Source: Vigna angularis (taxonomy: Eukaryota; Streptophyta; Magnoliopsida; Fabales; Fabaceae). Taken from it: a DNA stretch of 64,000 nt. Positions 1-14,242 of this stretch are shown in pieces. The position numbers were made by a program, and so were the translations under genes. Below the pieces are notes generated by a model that saw only the letters and a program-made list of their open reading frames with translations, was not told where the DNA came from and ran no database searches. The first letter of the stretch is position 1. The number at the start of each line of letters is the position of its first letter. Location: assembly GCF_016808095.1 (NCBI RefSeq), contig NC_068972.1, positions 7,744,001 to 7,808,000 on the forward strand, written 5' to 3'.

Positions 1-1276
1 GTAAATACCTACTACTCCAACTACACTCACCCCCGTTAAATCTACCTCTACTTGTTTTACTAAAACATTATTTACCTTATAATCATACATCTTCTGTTCA
101 AGCTTCCAGTGTCTTCTTTTTTTTACCATTTTAGAGATTATCATTCCCTTTTTTTTGTGATTATTTTATTTATTATATTGATTTCATTGTGTTTGTAGAT
201 TTCACCTCAACCAAAATTTGAATAATATTGAAGATTTTCGATTCCTCTCATGCCTGGTTGTATAACTAGTACACCAATATTTTAAGTTCAAAACCAGTTC
301 AACGAATCAGTTCAAATTTTTTTCTACCATTCAAAGTTATTAGATGATTTTATTTAGCTTAGATTTAGAACATGGTTTCCAACTTGGATCTATACCAAAA
401 ATAAAAAAGATGAGTGATCAACTCACCTTAACACTAGGAACAAAGTTAACCCAATAACATTGAATAAATAAGTTCATTACATTTAATCTCAATAAAATAA
501 ATAAATAAACTAGTCACGAGTGTCATATAAAGTATAATATGCAAGTGAGGATAAATTGAATTTGAACCCCTCCATTTCTAGTTGATTTATGGCTCCCTTC
601 CCTCTCTTTTTCTCTTCAACTCTTTAAAAGATTTATAATAAGACACTCTCATTTAAGTGAAAATTTTCAAAAGTGTTGCAGTAAGGTGATTTTCGCTTTA
701 AGAGGTTACATTTTTGTTTGAGCGAAAAGGATGGAGAGTTAGCTAATGTTTTTAATCAAGTGAAACAGTGGACTTAACTTCCTTTTTTATCATAAAGATT
801 TCCTTTTGAAATGAATTTTTCATTCATGTATTCAATACTACATGAACATTATACAAAAAATGATTCTAAATTAAGATAAATTTTAACTAAAGTGTAGAAC
901 AATTAGTTTGTTGAGTGTCATCTAAAAATCTTATTTCTATTGGATATTGATATTTATCATCGGTTGAATGTTTAAGCCCTTTATATTTCATGACCTAAAA
1001 CAAACATAATTGTGTGAAGTATGAATCCGTCCTACAAAACTTAGACGATTTATATCATAACATGAGATGACTTGAAGAAAAGTACATGACACCCTTAGAT
1101 ACCAAGCAATAAAAAATGTGTTTCCCGTTAACTAGACTAAGATCTCCACATATATCCTCATATTGAGGACTACTCACGAATGCTTCAATTTAGAGTTTTG
1201 AAAAACTTTGGATTGGAATAATAACAATTCAAATATTGATGGTATATGTTATAAAAGTTTTAACACATAAAGTCTC

Positions 1277-1351
<75 letters not shown>

Positions 1352-2046
1352 CTCTCTCCAATTTGTTTGTTATCGAATGTGTTAAATTTGTATTAAAGTG
1401 CTCAAGTAGTACTTTACTTGGACCTCTTATTTATATTATTTGTATTTCTGCATAATCGTTTAAGTACTTTGAACCACTTGATGGTTTGGTCTTCTTGTCA
1501 CTCTTATCTTCAATTTGTTTATTATTAAGTGTGTTTCGTTCATCCTGAATAACTCGAGTAGTACTTGTGTAACGTGCTTCAATACTAAGTAGGTGTTTGA
1601 ACGTAAGAATATATTAAATACAATAATTAATGTAAAAATTATCTTATTTGGACCTCCAATTTATACAGTTTGTAATGAACTTTTACTTACTATTGACTTC
1701 ATTACGGTCCAATCATGTCATAATACAAATTAATTAATTGATTTGTATTATGTTTCTTTTAGACTAGTTAATTGCGTTAGTCGTCAAGTGTTTGAGATTG
1801 ACAATCAAGTAGATTGATCAATCTACATATTGGTATGTTAGTTTTGATTACTTGACCTGTCAATATATACTATATGTCACTTATTTTTATAAAATTAAAG
1901 ATTAATAAAAATAATTATTGTTTGCACATTCAGAAATATATTTATTTACAATAAAATAAGTTATAGAATTATATACAATTTTTTTTTTAATTTTAAAAAA
2001 TTCCTGTTCTTCCACTTTTCTTATTTTTTTTATTTCATCACACTAA
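1..2046. other. Gene-free AT-rich region
   Basis: I see no coding exon here. It contains a TA microsatellite (1280-1349) and two diverged direct copies of a short segment around 1357-1412 and 1508-1568 (each has CAATTTGTTT followed by a GTAGTACTT motif about 40 bases later). The rest is unique-looking AT-rich sequence. Confidence 0.6.
1280..1349. repeat. (TA)n microsatellite
   Basis: About 70 bases of uninterrupted TA dinucleotides. No inverted-repeat element abuts it, unlike the TA tracts at 56-60 kb. Confidence 0.97.
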
Positions 2047-2525
2047 GGGTGTGATCACTGTAGATGATTGATTTGAGGGAGAATGAGTAGATGAAGTTAA
2101 GAAGAATTGAGAGTGAATTGATTGTTGTTTGTTTGAAGGGATTTGGAGGTGAGCATGAGTGAATTTGGAAGTAAAGTGTGTGAAGATGAGTATAGAATTT
2201 GACCGATGTGACAAATAAAAAATAATAATTGATAAATATTGAAGATTACCAAAATACCCTTAATAGTATAAAAGTAATATAAAATTGTAATTGTTAATAT
2301 TATGTATAATTGTAAAAATTATTATAAGAAAAAAATATTAAAATTAATTTTTAACATGAAAACAATTATATTATTACTATTATTATAATAATTATTATTA
2401 TTAAGGGTTATTTTTGTAGTTTTATTTCTCATCCCTCTGAATCCTCTCCACTAAGGAGGGATTGGTTTTAACCATCATCTCTCAAATTCTCACTCACAAA
2501 TCCACACAAATCACGAACATTCTCA
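2047..2525. mobile_element. Degraded Harbinger/Tourist-like element, copy 1
   Basis: It begins GGGTGTGATCAC after a TAA trinucleotide, which fits the TIR and 3-bp TWA target of PIF/Harbinger elements. The left part (2070-2290) aligns by eye with 30870-31085 inside the OHP2 intron. Shared blocks include GATTTGAGGG, GGATTTGG..GTAAAGT.TGTGA, GATGTGACA and AAAAGTAATATAAAAT. The right end (CACGAACATTCTC) is decayed, so that border is approximate. There is no ORF, so it is non-autonomous. Confidence 0.6.
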
Positions 2526-4178
<1,653 letters not shown>

Positions 4179-4710
4179 GAGTACACAACCTCCAAGTCGA
4201 AGAAAAAAAAAAGAAAAACTTATTCTGTGATAAGTTAAAGTCCTTAAAGAATACACAATCCGAATATCTAGGGTAGATGAAAAAACTTAATTTATGGATC
4301 AAAGTTTCTAAGGTATAAATATATACTTTGTAAAAATTATAAATTGTAACCATTATTTTATTATTTATTTCTACATTTTCCTTTTCCTTTTTATCTTTTT
4401 TTTTTAAATCCAATTATGTTTTTAAAGACTATGAAAATGATTGTCTCAACATGTTGTCACATAAAGTGTATAGCAGATAGTATTTTTTGTCCAGTTTGTT
4501 TGTTTTTTTTGTACTAAAAGGATAGATAAATTTGAGAGGTGGACTGGGTTGGGCTGTGCAAAAGGGCAATTTGGAGGCTTTTTCTGCACCCCATCAAATT
4601 TCTTTCTTCACCGATCACTAAATATTATAAATATTCATAAAGGAAAAATACAAGTAAACATTAATATGATTTTAATATTGATTTTTTAAAACATAATTGA
4701 TAGTTGAATA

Positions 4711-5281
4711 TAAGGATGGCAAAAAAAATCCGTCTCTGCGGATATTTGTGGATAAAATTCACAACGGATAGTTGCTATCCGTGAATGTTTATTATCTAGG
4801 ATTACAGGTAACGAGTATTTTAATATCCGCTTATAAATAGGTCGGATATAGGTATTGTACTATTTGATCTGTGGTGTCGTTACCTGCAAAAAATAAAAGT
4901 AATAATTTAATTTATATTTTATTTAATTCAATTTAATTTAAAATAAAATTAATTTATATTTTATTGGATTAAATATAATTCAAATTTAATTTATATTTAT
5001 ATTTTTTTATTTATATTAAATTTTATATATTTTTTGTAATTTTATTTAAATTTATTTTAAAAATGTATAAAATATATATTTTTAATATATGTGGGTGTCC
5101 GTAGATACCCATAGTTTAAAAAATCTGCGAATTTTTTTCAAACGATTATCGATGCGGATGATGAATGAATTACATGTAAAATTTTTATTTTGCGGGTCGG
5201 ATACAGGTAGTTAGATTGTAGATAAACATTATCGATACTCAACTCCACCCATTATCATTACTCGACCCATTATCATTCCAA
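4711..5281. mobile_element. hAT-like non-autonomous element, copy A
   Basis: It starts TAAGGATGGCAAAAA, runs through ATCCG/GCGGATA-rich sequence and an AT-rich centre, and ends with CATTATCATTCC. It aligns with the better-preserved copy at 6062-6587. Shared landmarks include GCGGATA, GGATAAAATTC, TATTTTAATA.CCGCTTATAAA and GGGTCGGATA. Imperfect 8-bp flanks (GTTGAATA at 4703 and ATTGAATG at 5282) look like a decayed target duplication. No ORF is present. Confidence 0.6.
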
Positions 5282-5289
5282 ATTGAATG

Positions 5290-6053
5290 TTGTAGTATTT
5301 GACGGAATATTCTTAAAATTGGTTGGAAATAAATGTTATAGAAGTAGTTTGAAATGAAGTGATTTAAATTTAAAATGCAATTTTATATTATTTTTTAATC
5401 TAATTTAGCGTAATCCACCTTTATACAATATTATAATTATGTCAGTGTACGATTTTATATTAATATATGTTGTTAAATTGTTGACAACAAAAAAATAATA
5501 TATTTCATTATAACTTTTATTTAACATTTATATTATCATAGATGAATAGGTGAGTAACTACAGCAATCTTTTCACAAAACATATATAATATATCTCTAAA
5601 TAGTAGATGATGATGGTTTAGTTTCGAAACATTAAACGACTAAATATGTAATTAAATGTATATATAAAATAAAATCACATATTCACGTAACTATAAAGAT
5701 AAAATGAATTTGATCCCAATAATTATTATTTTTTCTTTCTAACCAAATATACTTTTAAGAACAAACATCAGTTATACAAACAAAACTAAACATATTTTTC
5801 ATAAAAAAAACTACATTTTTAGCTTTTAAAATAGACCTATAAATTCTAAATTAAATTAAGAACCAACTTAATCCTAAATTAATAAAAAAAAATTATATTT
5901 TAAAAGTCGTTTCTTAAAAAAGAAGAAGAAAACTTACCACCACTCGAATCATACTCTTAAATATCAGTTCTATTTACCAAAACGGCAGGGTGCGTATGTT
6001 TTAATGTTTTATTTTAGTAATTATATTTATTTTTTTGTGTACTGTCTAAATCC
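5290..6053. other. Gene-free AT-rich spacer
   Basis: It lies between the two hAT-like copies. I see no coding or structured feature in it. Confidence 0.55.
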
Positions 6054-6061
6054 CCAGTGAC

Positions 6062-6587
6062 TAGGGATGACACAAAAATCCGCGCCCGCGGATATTCGCG
6101 GATAAAATTCGTGATGAATATTTCCTACCCGCAATCTGTGGGTAGTGGATATTTTAATACCCGCTTATAAACAGGTTGGGTGTGGGTATTATACTATCCG
6201 TACCCGCGGATACCCGTTACCCGCTACCCGCAAAAAAATAAAAATAAAAATTTAATTTATATTTTATTAAGTTAAATTTAATTAAAATTAACATTAATTT
6301 ATATTTTACAAGATTAAATTTAATTAAAATTGAATTTAAATTTAAATTTAATTTAGTTTATATTATATTTTATATATTTTTGTAATTCTATTTAAATTAT
6401 TTTAATAATTTATTAAAATATATATTTTTAAAATATTTGTAGGTATCCGCGGATATCACGGATATTCACAGATTTTAAAATATCCGCAAATATTTTTTAA
6501 GCGGGTATCCGTGCGGGTAACGAATCGAATAGTGGGTGAATTTTTTTTTTATCGGGTCGGGTTGCGGGTATCCGAGCCGATCCGTTG
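6062..6587. mobile_element. hAT-like non-autonomous element, copy B
   Basis: The element runs from TAGGGATGACACAAAA to GAGCCGATCCGTTG and is flanked by perfect 8-bp direct repeats CCAGTGAC (6054-6061 and 6588-6595). An 8-bp duplication is the hAT signature. The body is rich in ACCCGC/GCGGGTA words at both ends around an AT-rich core. A third, decayed copy in reverse orientation lies near 45,469-45,925. No transposase ORF is present, so it depends on another element for movement. Confidence 0.8.
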
Positions 6588-6595
6588 CCAGTGAC

Positions 6596-7033
6596 CATTA
6601 ATTTGAACTAATTCAATGTCTTATTTCGTAATTCACCTTTTAAGTAGTTTTTTCAGAGACTAAATTTATCGTTTACTGAATGTAATTTTATAGAAGAATT
6701 TTAAAATAAATTATTAAGCAAATGAATTGGCTAATAAAGTAAATTAATAATATAAAAAAAACATCTATAAAAAGTTGTTGTTTATATTTTTATACAAAGC
6801 TAATGTTTTTTAATTAAAAAGTTTATTGTGTATGCTGAAAATATACAAATCATTGAAACCTATATAGAGAGTCGGTCATCTCTATTATTTGTTCCGTACG
6901 TGTGTATTTATATTTTATATCAGGTTTTGATTTAATATTTCTGAAAAAATGATGACAATTCACATGTGATGAAACAAAGTGGGAGGCATGAACGTGCCAG
7001 TCTCTGATTGAGTGGGAAGAAGGCTCCCAGTCC
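6596..7033. other. Upstream region of peroxidase gene 1
   Basis: This AT-rich sequence should hold the promoter of the first peroxidase gene. Apart from the TATA box listed separately I cannot name a binding site with confidence. Confidence 0.5.
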
Positions 7034-7041
7034 TATAAATA
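7034..7041 (+). promoter_or_regulatory. TATA box of peroxidase gene 1
   Basis: TATAAATA lies 44-51 bases before the ATG at 7085. A start site about 30 bases downstream would leave a leader of roughly 20 bases, which rules out initiation further upstream. Confidence 0.7.
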
Positions 7042-7084
7042 AGTGGATAGATGTTATAATTTGAAGTATGATTTAACCAAAAGA

Positions 7085-9002
7085 ATGATGGCTAGTGTTA
7101 GTGGCATTGCTACCAACACGTCCTTCTGCATTTTGTTATTGCTTTCTTCCTTACTTTTTGCTTCCTCTGAAGCACTTGAAAGGCCTCCAATTGTGAAAGG
7201 ACTATCATGGAACTACTATTTCAAGAACTGTCCCAGGCTTGAAAGGATAGTCGGAAGCCATCTCCAGAAGGTCTTCAAACAAGACAATGGTCAAGCACCT
7301 GCCTTACTCAGGATCTTCTTCCATGACTGCTTTGTTCAGGTATTTAACTAATATATATGTATTAGCATGGATGATATTTAATATTATATGCATGGATGCT
7401 TTTTACATATTTTGAAATTTTGATGATGTTGGTGAAGGGCTGTGATGGGTCGATATTGTTGGATGGAAGTCCTAATGAAAAGGATCAACCGGCAAACATA
7501 GGGATAAGGCCAGAGGCGTTGCAGACTATTGAAGACCTTCGATCTCTTGTTCACAAACAGTGTGGAAGAGTTGTCTCTTGCGCTGACCTCGTTGTTCTAG
7601 CAGCACGTGATGCTGTTTCTCTGGTAAACTTATTAATTCGTTTCATGCATCTTCTAATATATCTTTTTATCTCTAAACTAAAATCACCAACAAAACTGTT
7701 GAGATAAAAACGAAAAAGTAAAATAAAATATAAAGATAAAAAATCTATTAACTCGTTATTTTAAGATTTTAAATAAAGAGTAATATAAATTTTTTAAACA
7801 TTTTCTTTAGTGTAAACTCAACAAAAACTTCCTAACATCCTTCAAAACACACAAAGAAAATAAAGTATAGAAACTGGAATTAAAGAAAGAAAATTTCAGA
7901 ATTACTTTTAAATAAATTTTTAGTTTTAAAAAACTCTAAAGAATTTAGAATTAATTTACTCCTAAACTAATTTTGATTTATTTTTATAAATATTAGTACA
8001 GAAACTTGTACAAAGATGTATTTTTTCTCCCATTTAAAAATATTCCACAAAAGTAAAATGAAAGAAATTGTGTAAAATAATTTCTTCTCTTGACCAAGTC
8101 ATCCTGTAAGTGATCATCATCATAGCACTATGACCTAAAAAGAAGGGGTGTAATTATTCTCTACTAGAATGACTACGACAATACTTCTCTTTTTCATTGG
8201 TCGGTACAATGAACCACACCACTTTAATAAAAAAATATTAATTCTTTTAATCATTACTCTCTATATTATTAAGAATATTAACTATTTAATGAAAGAATTA
8301 ATGAGTGTTGTTTATATGTATAAGAATGATTAGCATTCTCTTGATGATTTTTTTCTTTTTTTCTTTTCACTTTGGTTTTAGTCTGGAGGTCCAAAATTTG
8401 CAGTGCCACTGGGAAGAAAGGACGGTCTAACCTTCAGCATAAACGGCACAAGAAACCTTCCAGCGCCGTCGTCCAGAACCGGCAAGCTCCTCGAAACGTT
8501 CGCCGCCAGAAATTTCAGCGCCACCGACGTGGTGGCGCTCTCCGGTGCGCACACATTCGGGCGGGCCCACTGCTCCACATTCTTCAGTCGAATCAACCAG
8601 ACGGAGACACCAATCGACCCGTCCTTGGCGAAGAACCTGAGCAATACGTGTCCGAGCGCGCAGTCTCCGAACACGGCGGTGCTGGACGTGCGAACCCCTA
8701 ACGTTTTCGACAACAAATACTACGTGAACCTAGCGAACAGGCAGGGCCTGTTCACCTCGGACCAGGACCTGTTTAGCGACTCGAGGACAAAAGGGATTGT
8801 GAACTCCTTTGCTTCCAATGAGAAAGTGTTTTTCAATAGCTTTGCCGATGCGGTGGTGAAGTTGAGCCAGTTGGATGTGTTGACGGGGAATCAAGGACAG
8901 GTTCGCGCCAAGTGCTCCGTTGCCAACAAGAGGAAGGAGGGTTTGGTGGTAACCTCCGTGGTGGAAGAAGCTGTGGATTTACGCGGTCACATGTCACATT
9001 AA
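7085..9002 (+). CDS. Class III secretory peroxidase (PER12-like), tandem copy 1
   Basis: This is a haem peroxidase (EC 1.11.1.7) that uses H2O2 to oxidise phenolics in the wall or vacuole. Exons 7085-7339, 7438-7623 and 8382-9002 join in frame to 353 residues, a normal length. A signal peptide covers about residues 1-30. Distal Arg76 and His80 lie in a RIFFHDCF motif (usually RLHFHDCF). Proximal His204 lies in SGAHTFGRAHC. The eight conserved cysteines are present (C49, C82, C87, C127, C133, C211 and two later), and several N-x-S/T sites suggest glycosylation. ATG 7085 is preferred because an upstream TATA box leaves little room for an earlier start. Only two introns are present, at the same sites as in the copy at 14,243. 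Exon 3 is markedly rich in C, G and CpG compared with exons 1-2 and the introns. The exact paralogue name is inferred. Confidence 0.93.
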
Positions 9003-11724
9003 GGAATGTTTGTTTCTTAATTTAATAAATTAATGACCGTTTCTGCAATGTGTAATCCTTACTTTCTTTCAATCTTCACTTCCTCACCTTTTCTTATCAC
9101 TTCGTATTCTGATTACCAGTTTTAAACCCTTTATACTCTCATCCCTTCAAAAATCACACTTTTCTTAATATAAAACCAACCCATTCAACCTCAAAATGAA
9201 AAATAAAATTTAAAAGTCTTATTTTGCCACGTTGGATTTAATAAGGTGAAAAGGAGAAAAAAATAAACAATAAAAAATAATATCAATTAAATGAAATGTC
9301 TTAAATTTTTGTTTTCTAATGAGTATATCCTCCGCGGCGTTAGCTTATATAAGGCGAGGAAAATATTATTATTATTATTATAATAAATGAAAATAGAAAG
9401 ATGATATAGGCAATAAAATTTTAATAATTTAGTTTTTACAACGTACGATGCATTTTTCTGTGTCTCTTTGAAATCTTCAACCATTACAAGAATATGACAT
9501 CATATTAGTCATGGATCGAGAGGTTAACTATGAAAAAATATTCATCAGTATAAAAGTTAAGCTGAGCAATGACAATTATTAATAGATAGTTAATGAAAAT
9601 AATAATTATTTAACGGATAATAAATGGATCAAACTTAATATAATATTTATAAACTAAAAAGAATATAAGGTAATTAACGATAATTATTAATTTTTATTAG
9701 AAAATTATTATGCAAAATCACTTACTCCAAGTGTTTTCGATATGTACTCTCTCTCACATGGAAGAGAGAGACGAACAAAGTATCTTTAATAAAAGAGGAT
9801 TATCTTTATGCAAAATTACTTAATTAGAGTGTTTTTGACATGCACTCTTTCTCACATGAAAGAGAGAGACGAACAACGCATATTTGATAAAAGAGGACTA
9901 TCAGAAAGTCTATCTCATGTTCAAGACAGCTTGGAGTATTTTGAGTAAGGGACTTCGATACCTTACCCGAAACACATAAATTTTCGCTTATTTTCTTGTT
10001 TAGTTATTTGTTTTAGAATTTTGTTCTTGTTTTCAGTATATTTGAACATGTCTTATTGAATATTAACGGAGAACGTGAAAGAAGGAAATTAAAATAAATA
10101 TTTCTAGTTCTTTTCATTTTTAATTGTTAAGATGTTTTTTTTATAATATTTTTAGAACTTAATAACATTTAGATGAGAGTTATTATTTTGAGTAATAGGT
10201 TTTAATAAATAGAAGAGAATCGGCAAATAAGTTCTTTTTCTTTTTCACAATTTTGAATAAACAATGTAAAATTGAAAAGATCACTCTAGTTTCCATATAA
10301 ACAAAAAGATAAATAAATGTTTATTTGTGTTAACACTCGTTTGGATAATTAGTAAAATATTAAGTAAAAATAAGATTTAAGAAAAATTAAAATACTAAAA
10401 TAAATTAAATTATAAAGAAATATATAACATGTCAAATAGTTAGACATGTTTGATGTTTGCTTAGAAGAAATAATGTGTTTTCATTTGTAAGTCTAGACTA
10501 ATAGAAAGTTAATTTTCTTTATGTCAATGAATGCAATATAGGATTGTAATTTTTTTCCCTCTTTCCATAGGTATATGGAACATTCAAACTGGATACATGA
10601 AACATTTTAAAATCATATTTCTATAACTATATTTATTATTTACAAATAGGCAAATACTTTTAAAGTAAATAAACATCCTAAAACTAACGGAAGCCAAATG
10701 CTTATAGTTGAGCTAACTATGTAAATAATAAAATTTAATATAGTCTTACGATATTTCAATAGACACATAGAGAGTTTAAAATTTAATGTTTACAATATGA
10801 CTTACACAAGACAAGATAGAGAGTGAATAAAAATCTGAAAAAAAAAGTCTTTTTACTAATTTAATCATTTGATAAATTATTTGATTAGTTTTTTTCGTCT
10901 ATTTTACACCAGATTACTTACAATTTAAAGGGAATAAAAATTAAGTTTCTAGATATTCAATGAAGTCTCTTAAGATTTAAAATTATTTTTATTTATATAA
11001 GTCATGGTTTGAGTTTCTCATCTAATTATTTTTAACACACTTTTACTTTAATCTTGGCTTTATTCTTGTGTTGAATGTATGAGTTTATTTTTTTTATGAT
11101 AACAAAAAGTAATAAAGTTATTAATTTAATTATAAAATTAAATTTAAATAATTTTATAATTTTATTATTGGTAATTTTATTATTTTAGATAATTATTTTA
11201 TTGTAAATATTTATTTTAGTTAAAAAAAGGTTAAATTTTAGAAAAAGAGGGTAAAATAATTATTTTAATTTTAAAAAAATAAAATGTATACGCCAAAAGC
11301 GAAAATCCTCTTATACAATAATATAGATAATTTTAATATTTATATAAATTTTAAAATTATCAATATTGATTATTATATTAAATCTCAAATTATAATTTCC
11401 ATTTATATAATATATTCATGCATTGACGTATAATGTCTGTTAACTTTATTTCAAATTCAATGACCCAAACTTCTATCCAATGATCTCAATCATGCCCTCA
11501 AGTCCAACATTTACTTTTGTTATATGACTTTCTATCAAGTAAATGTAACAAACTTTCATGTCCCCTGTATAGTGTAATTAATTTTAATCAATTAAAGATA
11601 ATGTCATACGCTTTTTCTTTTTACCGTGTAAAACTTATATGATCACTGTAATAAAAGTTTAGTTTTTTTTAAATGAAAATTGAAGGAAAATTATGTGATT
11701 AAGTAATTAAGATTAATCATTTTT
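9003..11724. other. Intergenic region between peroxidase copies, left part
   Basis: No coding exon is seen. It contains a roughly 98-bp tandem duplication (9711-9906). The rest is AT-rich. Confidence 0.55.
9711..9906. repeat. Tandem duplication, period 98 bp
   Basis: Two diverged copies begin TGCAAAAT at 9711 and 9809. Both contain a CACATGNAAGAGAGAGACGAAC block and end near an AAAAGAGGA.TATC block. The element type is unknown. Confidence 0.85.
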
Positions 11725-12774
11725 CACTAGTGCAGAAAAACTCTTTAACGTTAATCTTTAGACGTCTGACCATCAAATATCTAATGTAAAAAATGATTGG
11801 TGACATTGTTGTAATTAAAATCACCATTTAGAAGTTGGTTGGGGGTTTCTCGACGTCTAAAAAATAAGACACGTCGGACCCTACAATTGGACGCCAAGAA
11901 TAGACGTTAATATTTTATTGGCTTTATACGTCCGAGTTCAGGATATCCGAGTCTAAGACCTATTTAAACTTTGGGGCCCACCATTGGATGCCAATGAGGT
12001 AGTCAGAATTCCAAAAGTTATCATTTAAACGTTCAATCCCGCCACGCCGACATTTAAAGTCTTATTTAGACATCAGTCCCTCCTAACCCGGACGCCAAAT
12101 GTGTCCACTAAAATTATATTTTAAACCCTTTAGATGTCAGCTAGGAGGAGGTCCGACTTCTAAAGTCATTTAGACGTCAGCTAGGAGGGGGGCCGACTTC
12201 TAAAATGTCTGCTATTACACGAGACAACAGTTACGCACACTCAGTGTTCAAGCTTTTGAAGTTCGTTTTCTCTATTTTGCATCGTTTAAAATTAGTTTTA
12301 CTCCGATTACATTACTCTTTGATGAATTATCTTCCATTTGAACTGATTATAATGCGTTTTCGTTGCGTTTTGGTGTAGTTTTGCGCGTGTCTTTGGCCGA
12401 CGATTTTGAGCGTTTTTGGCCGGTGATTCTTGCGTTTTTGAACGGTGCACTCCTCCATTTCCCTCCAATGTGTTTTTGAACGGTGCACATGCAGACGTCT
12501 AATGGATTACAAAACCAAGATTCGTCGAGGACATTAAACGTCAGCTGCCCCACAATCCGACGTCTATATAGACGTCTGACCTGTACTATCTGACGTCTAC
12601 ATTGACATATGTCGAGGACATTAAACGTGAGCTGCCCCACAATTCGACGTCTATATAGACGTCTGACCTGTACTATCTGACGTCTACATTGACGTCTCCC
12701 AACAAAACGTCAGTGTAAGATCAAACATTAAAAGCTCTAAATAACAGACTTTAAAAGCCTTTTTTTCACTAGTG
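11725..12774. mobile_element. Non-autonomous CACTA (En/Spm-like) element
   Basis: The termini are CACTAGTGCAGAAAAA at the left and, read on the opposite strand, CACTAGTGAAAAAAAG at the right. The flanks carry a 3-bp duplication TTT (11722-11724 and 12775-12777). These ends and the 3-bp target are diagnostic of CACTA elements. The interior is dense in GACGTC/AGACGTCT palindromes, especially 11,750-12,200 and 12,490-12,715. It also holds an 87-bp tandem duplication (12,524-12,610 and 12,611-12,694). I see no transposase. Subterminal short repeats in CACTA elements normally bind their TNPA-type protein, so the GACGTC words are likely such sites (inference). Confidence 0.88.
12524..12694. repeat. 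87-bp tandem duplication within the CACTA element
   Basis: Both copies start GTCGAGGACATTAAACGT and contain GACGTCTATATAGACGTC, itself a palindrome. Differences are few, so the duplication is recent relative to the element. Confidence 0.93.
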
Positions 12775-12777
12775 TTT

Positions 12778-14185
12778 TTTTATTGTGATATTTTATTAAA
12801 GGAATATTAAAACAAGAATGAAAATTATAACAAAACACCTAAACTATAATAAAAACAATGACTTAAATATTGTCATCTTTAATATTTAGTTTATTAATAA
12901 AGGTATTTAAGAGTTGTCATCGTATAAAAAACATTTATGTAATACTTTGAGCAAATATATTTTTTTCTACCTAACTTCAATTTTAGGTTTCAAATAAAGT
13001 TGACCCATGGGCCTTACAGTCTTATCCTTTTGTGTATATTTCTTGGATAAAGGTTAACACAAATGACATAATTATGCTTTAACGATACAAACAAATATAA
13101 AACGTTAAAATCACATAGTTAATTTAAAAAAAAAAACAGTTTAATGGTAAACTAATTTATTTGATTAATACAATAACATGAATAAAATAAATTAAAATAT
13201 TAATTATCAATGCTGAAAAGACCATCTTGATTTATATTGTTGTTTAATTTTACATAATTTTTATCAAAATAAAACATTAAAAAATAGTAAAGTAATAAAT
13301 AAAGCAATTTTGAAACATGTTTCAAGAAGGCGTATGGGACTACATAGAAAATATACCAAAAGAGCAAAATATAGATATAAAAGAAATAGTACAATAAAGT
13401 TATAAAAAGCAGCACAAGTTATATATTGATGAGATTGAAATGGATATAAAACTACTAAGCTTTGCGTAAGGTTTGAAAACTCCTATAGGTATTTTTTTTT
13501 ATATAAAAGCTTTATTACTTTTCCAAAATTATTAGCTATTGAAAATAAACTGAATAAAATGGTTAATTTTCAGCTTAATTTTTTACTTTCAAGGAGAAAA
13601 AATAAATAAATGGAGGTAAAGATGATATTACTGGATTCGTGTATTTTAATCAATTTGGAACAAAACTGACTGAAAAAGAATAATTTGAAACATATTGATG
13701 GCCGTCAAAGTTGAATTGTACACGTGCCCTGTTGAGTAGTAGGAACAGTCGAGGGAGCCTTCAAGTTTAGACAGCTAAGAAAAACTAATATTAAAAGTAG
13801 ATAAATTTTAGAAAAAATATATATTTTAATATCCATAAATTTTTTATATTTATTTGATATATATATATATTTTAATTTAATTTTTTTGAAAAATTATAAA
13901 TTTTTTCATACCATTTTATTGTCAAATAAATGTAAAATATATTACTTAAATTTTTAAAAATCAATTTATTATGTGAAAGAAAATTGAACGGAGGAGATCG
14001 TCAATATAGCTTCTATTCATTGTAATATAATCTCATCCACTTGCCTCGTCATTGTCTAACCTTTTGTTTCCTCTGGAGACGTCCTTGAACCAACCACACG
14101 GCTGCTGAGAATCCTCATAATCTGCAAAACTCCATTTATTATTCACATTCACGCAGTGGTCCATTCTTCAGACTCACTAATTCTC
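12778..14185. other. Intergenic region upstream of peroxidase gene 2
   Basis: AT-rich with no exon-like sequence. The last few hundred bases should contain the promoter of the gene at 14,243. Confidence 0.55.
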
Positions 14186-14193
14186 TATAAATA
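14186..14193 (+). promoter_or_regulatory. TATA box of peroxidase gene 2
   Basis: TATAAATA lies about 50 bases before the ATG at 14243. This is the same spacing as in the upstream paralogue, so the core promoter was probably copied with the gene. Confidence 0.7.
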
Positions 14194-14242
14194 CTATACA
14201 TCCCTTGCTACATCTGAACCCATTACCTTTCTACTTTTGATC

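Noticed and set aside
8378..8716. Overlapping ORFs on both strands across peroxidase 1 exon 3
   Set aside because: GC-rich exon creates open frames by chance; only the peroxidase frame has motifs.
12347..12640. 97-codon - strand ORF
   Set aside because: Lies in the repeat-rich CACTA interior; its internal duplication just mirrors the 87-bp DNA duplication.
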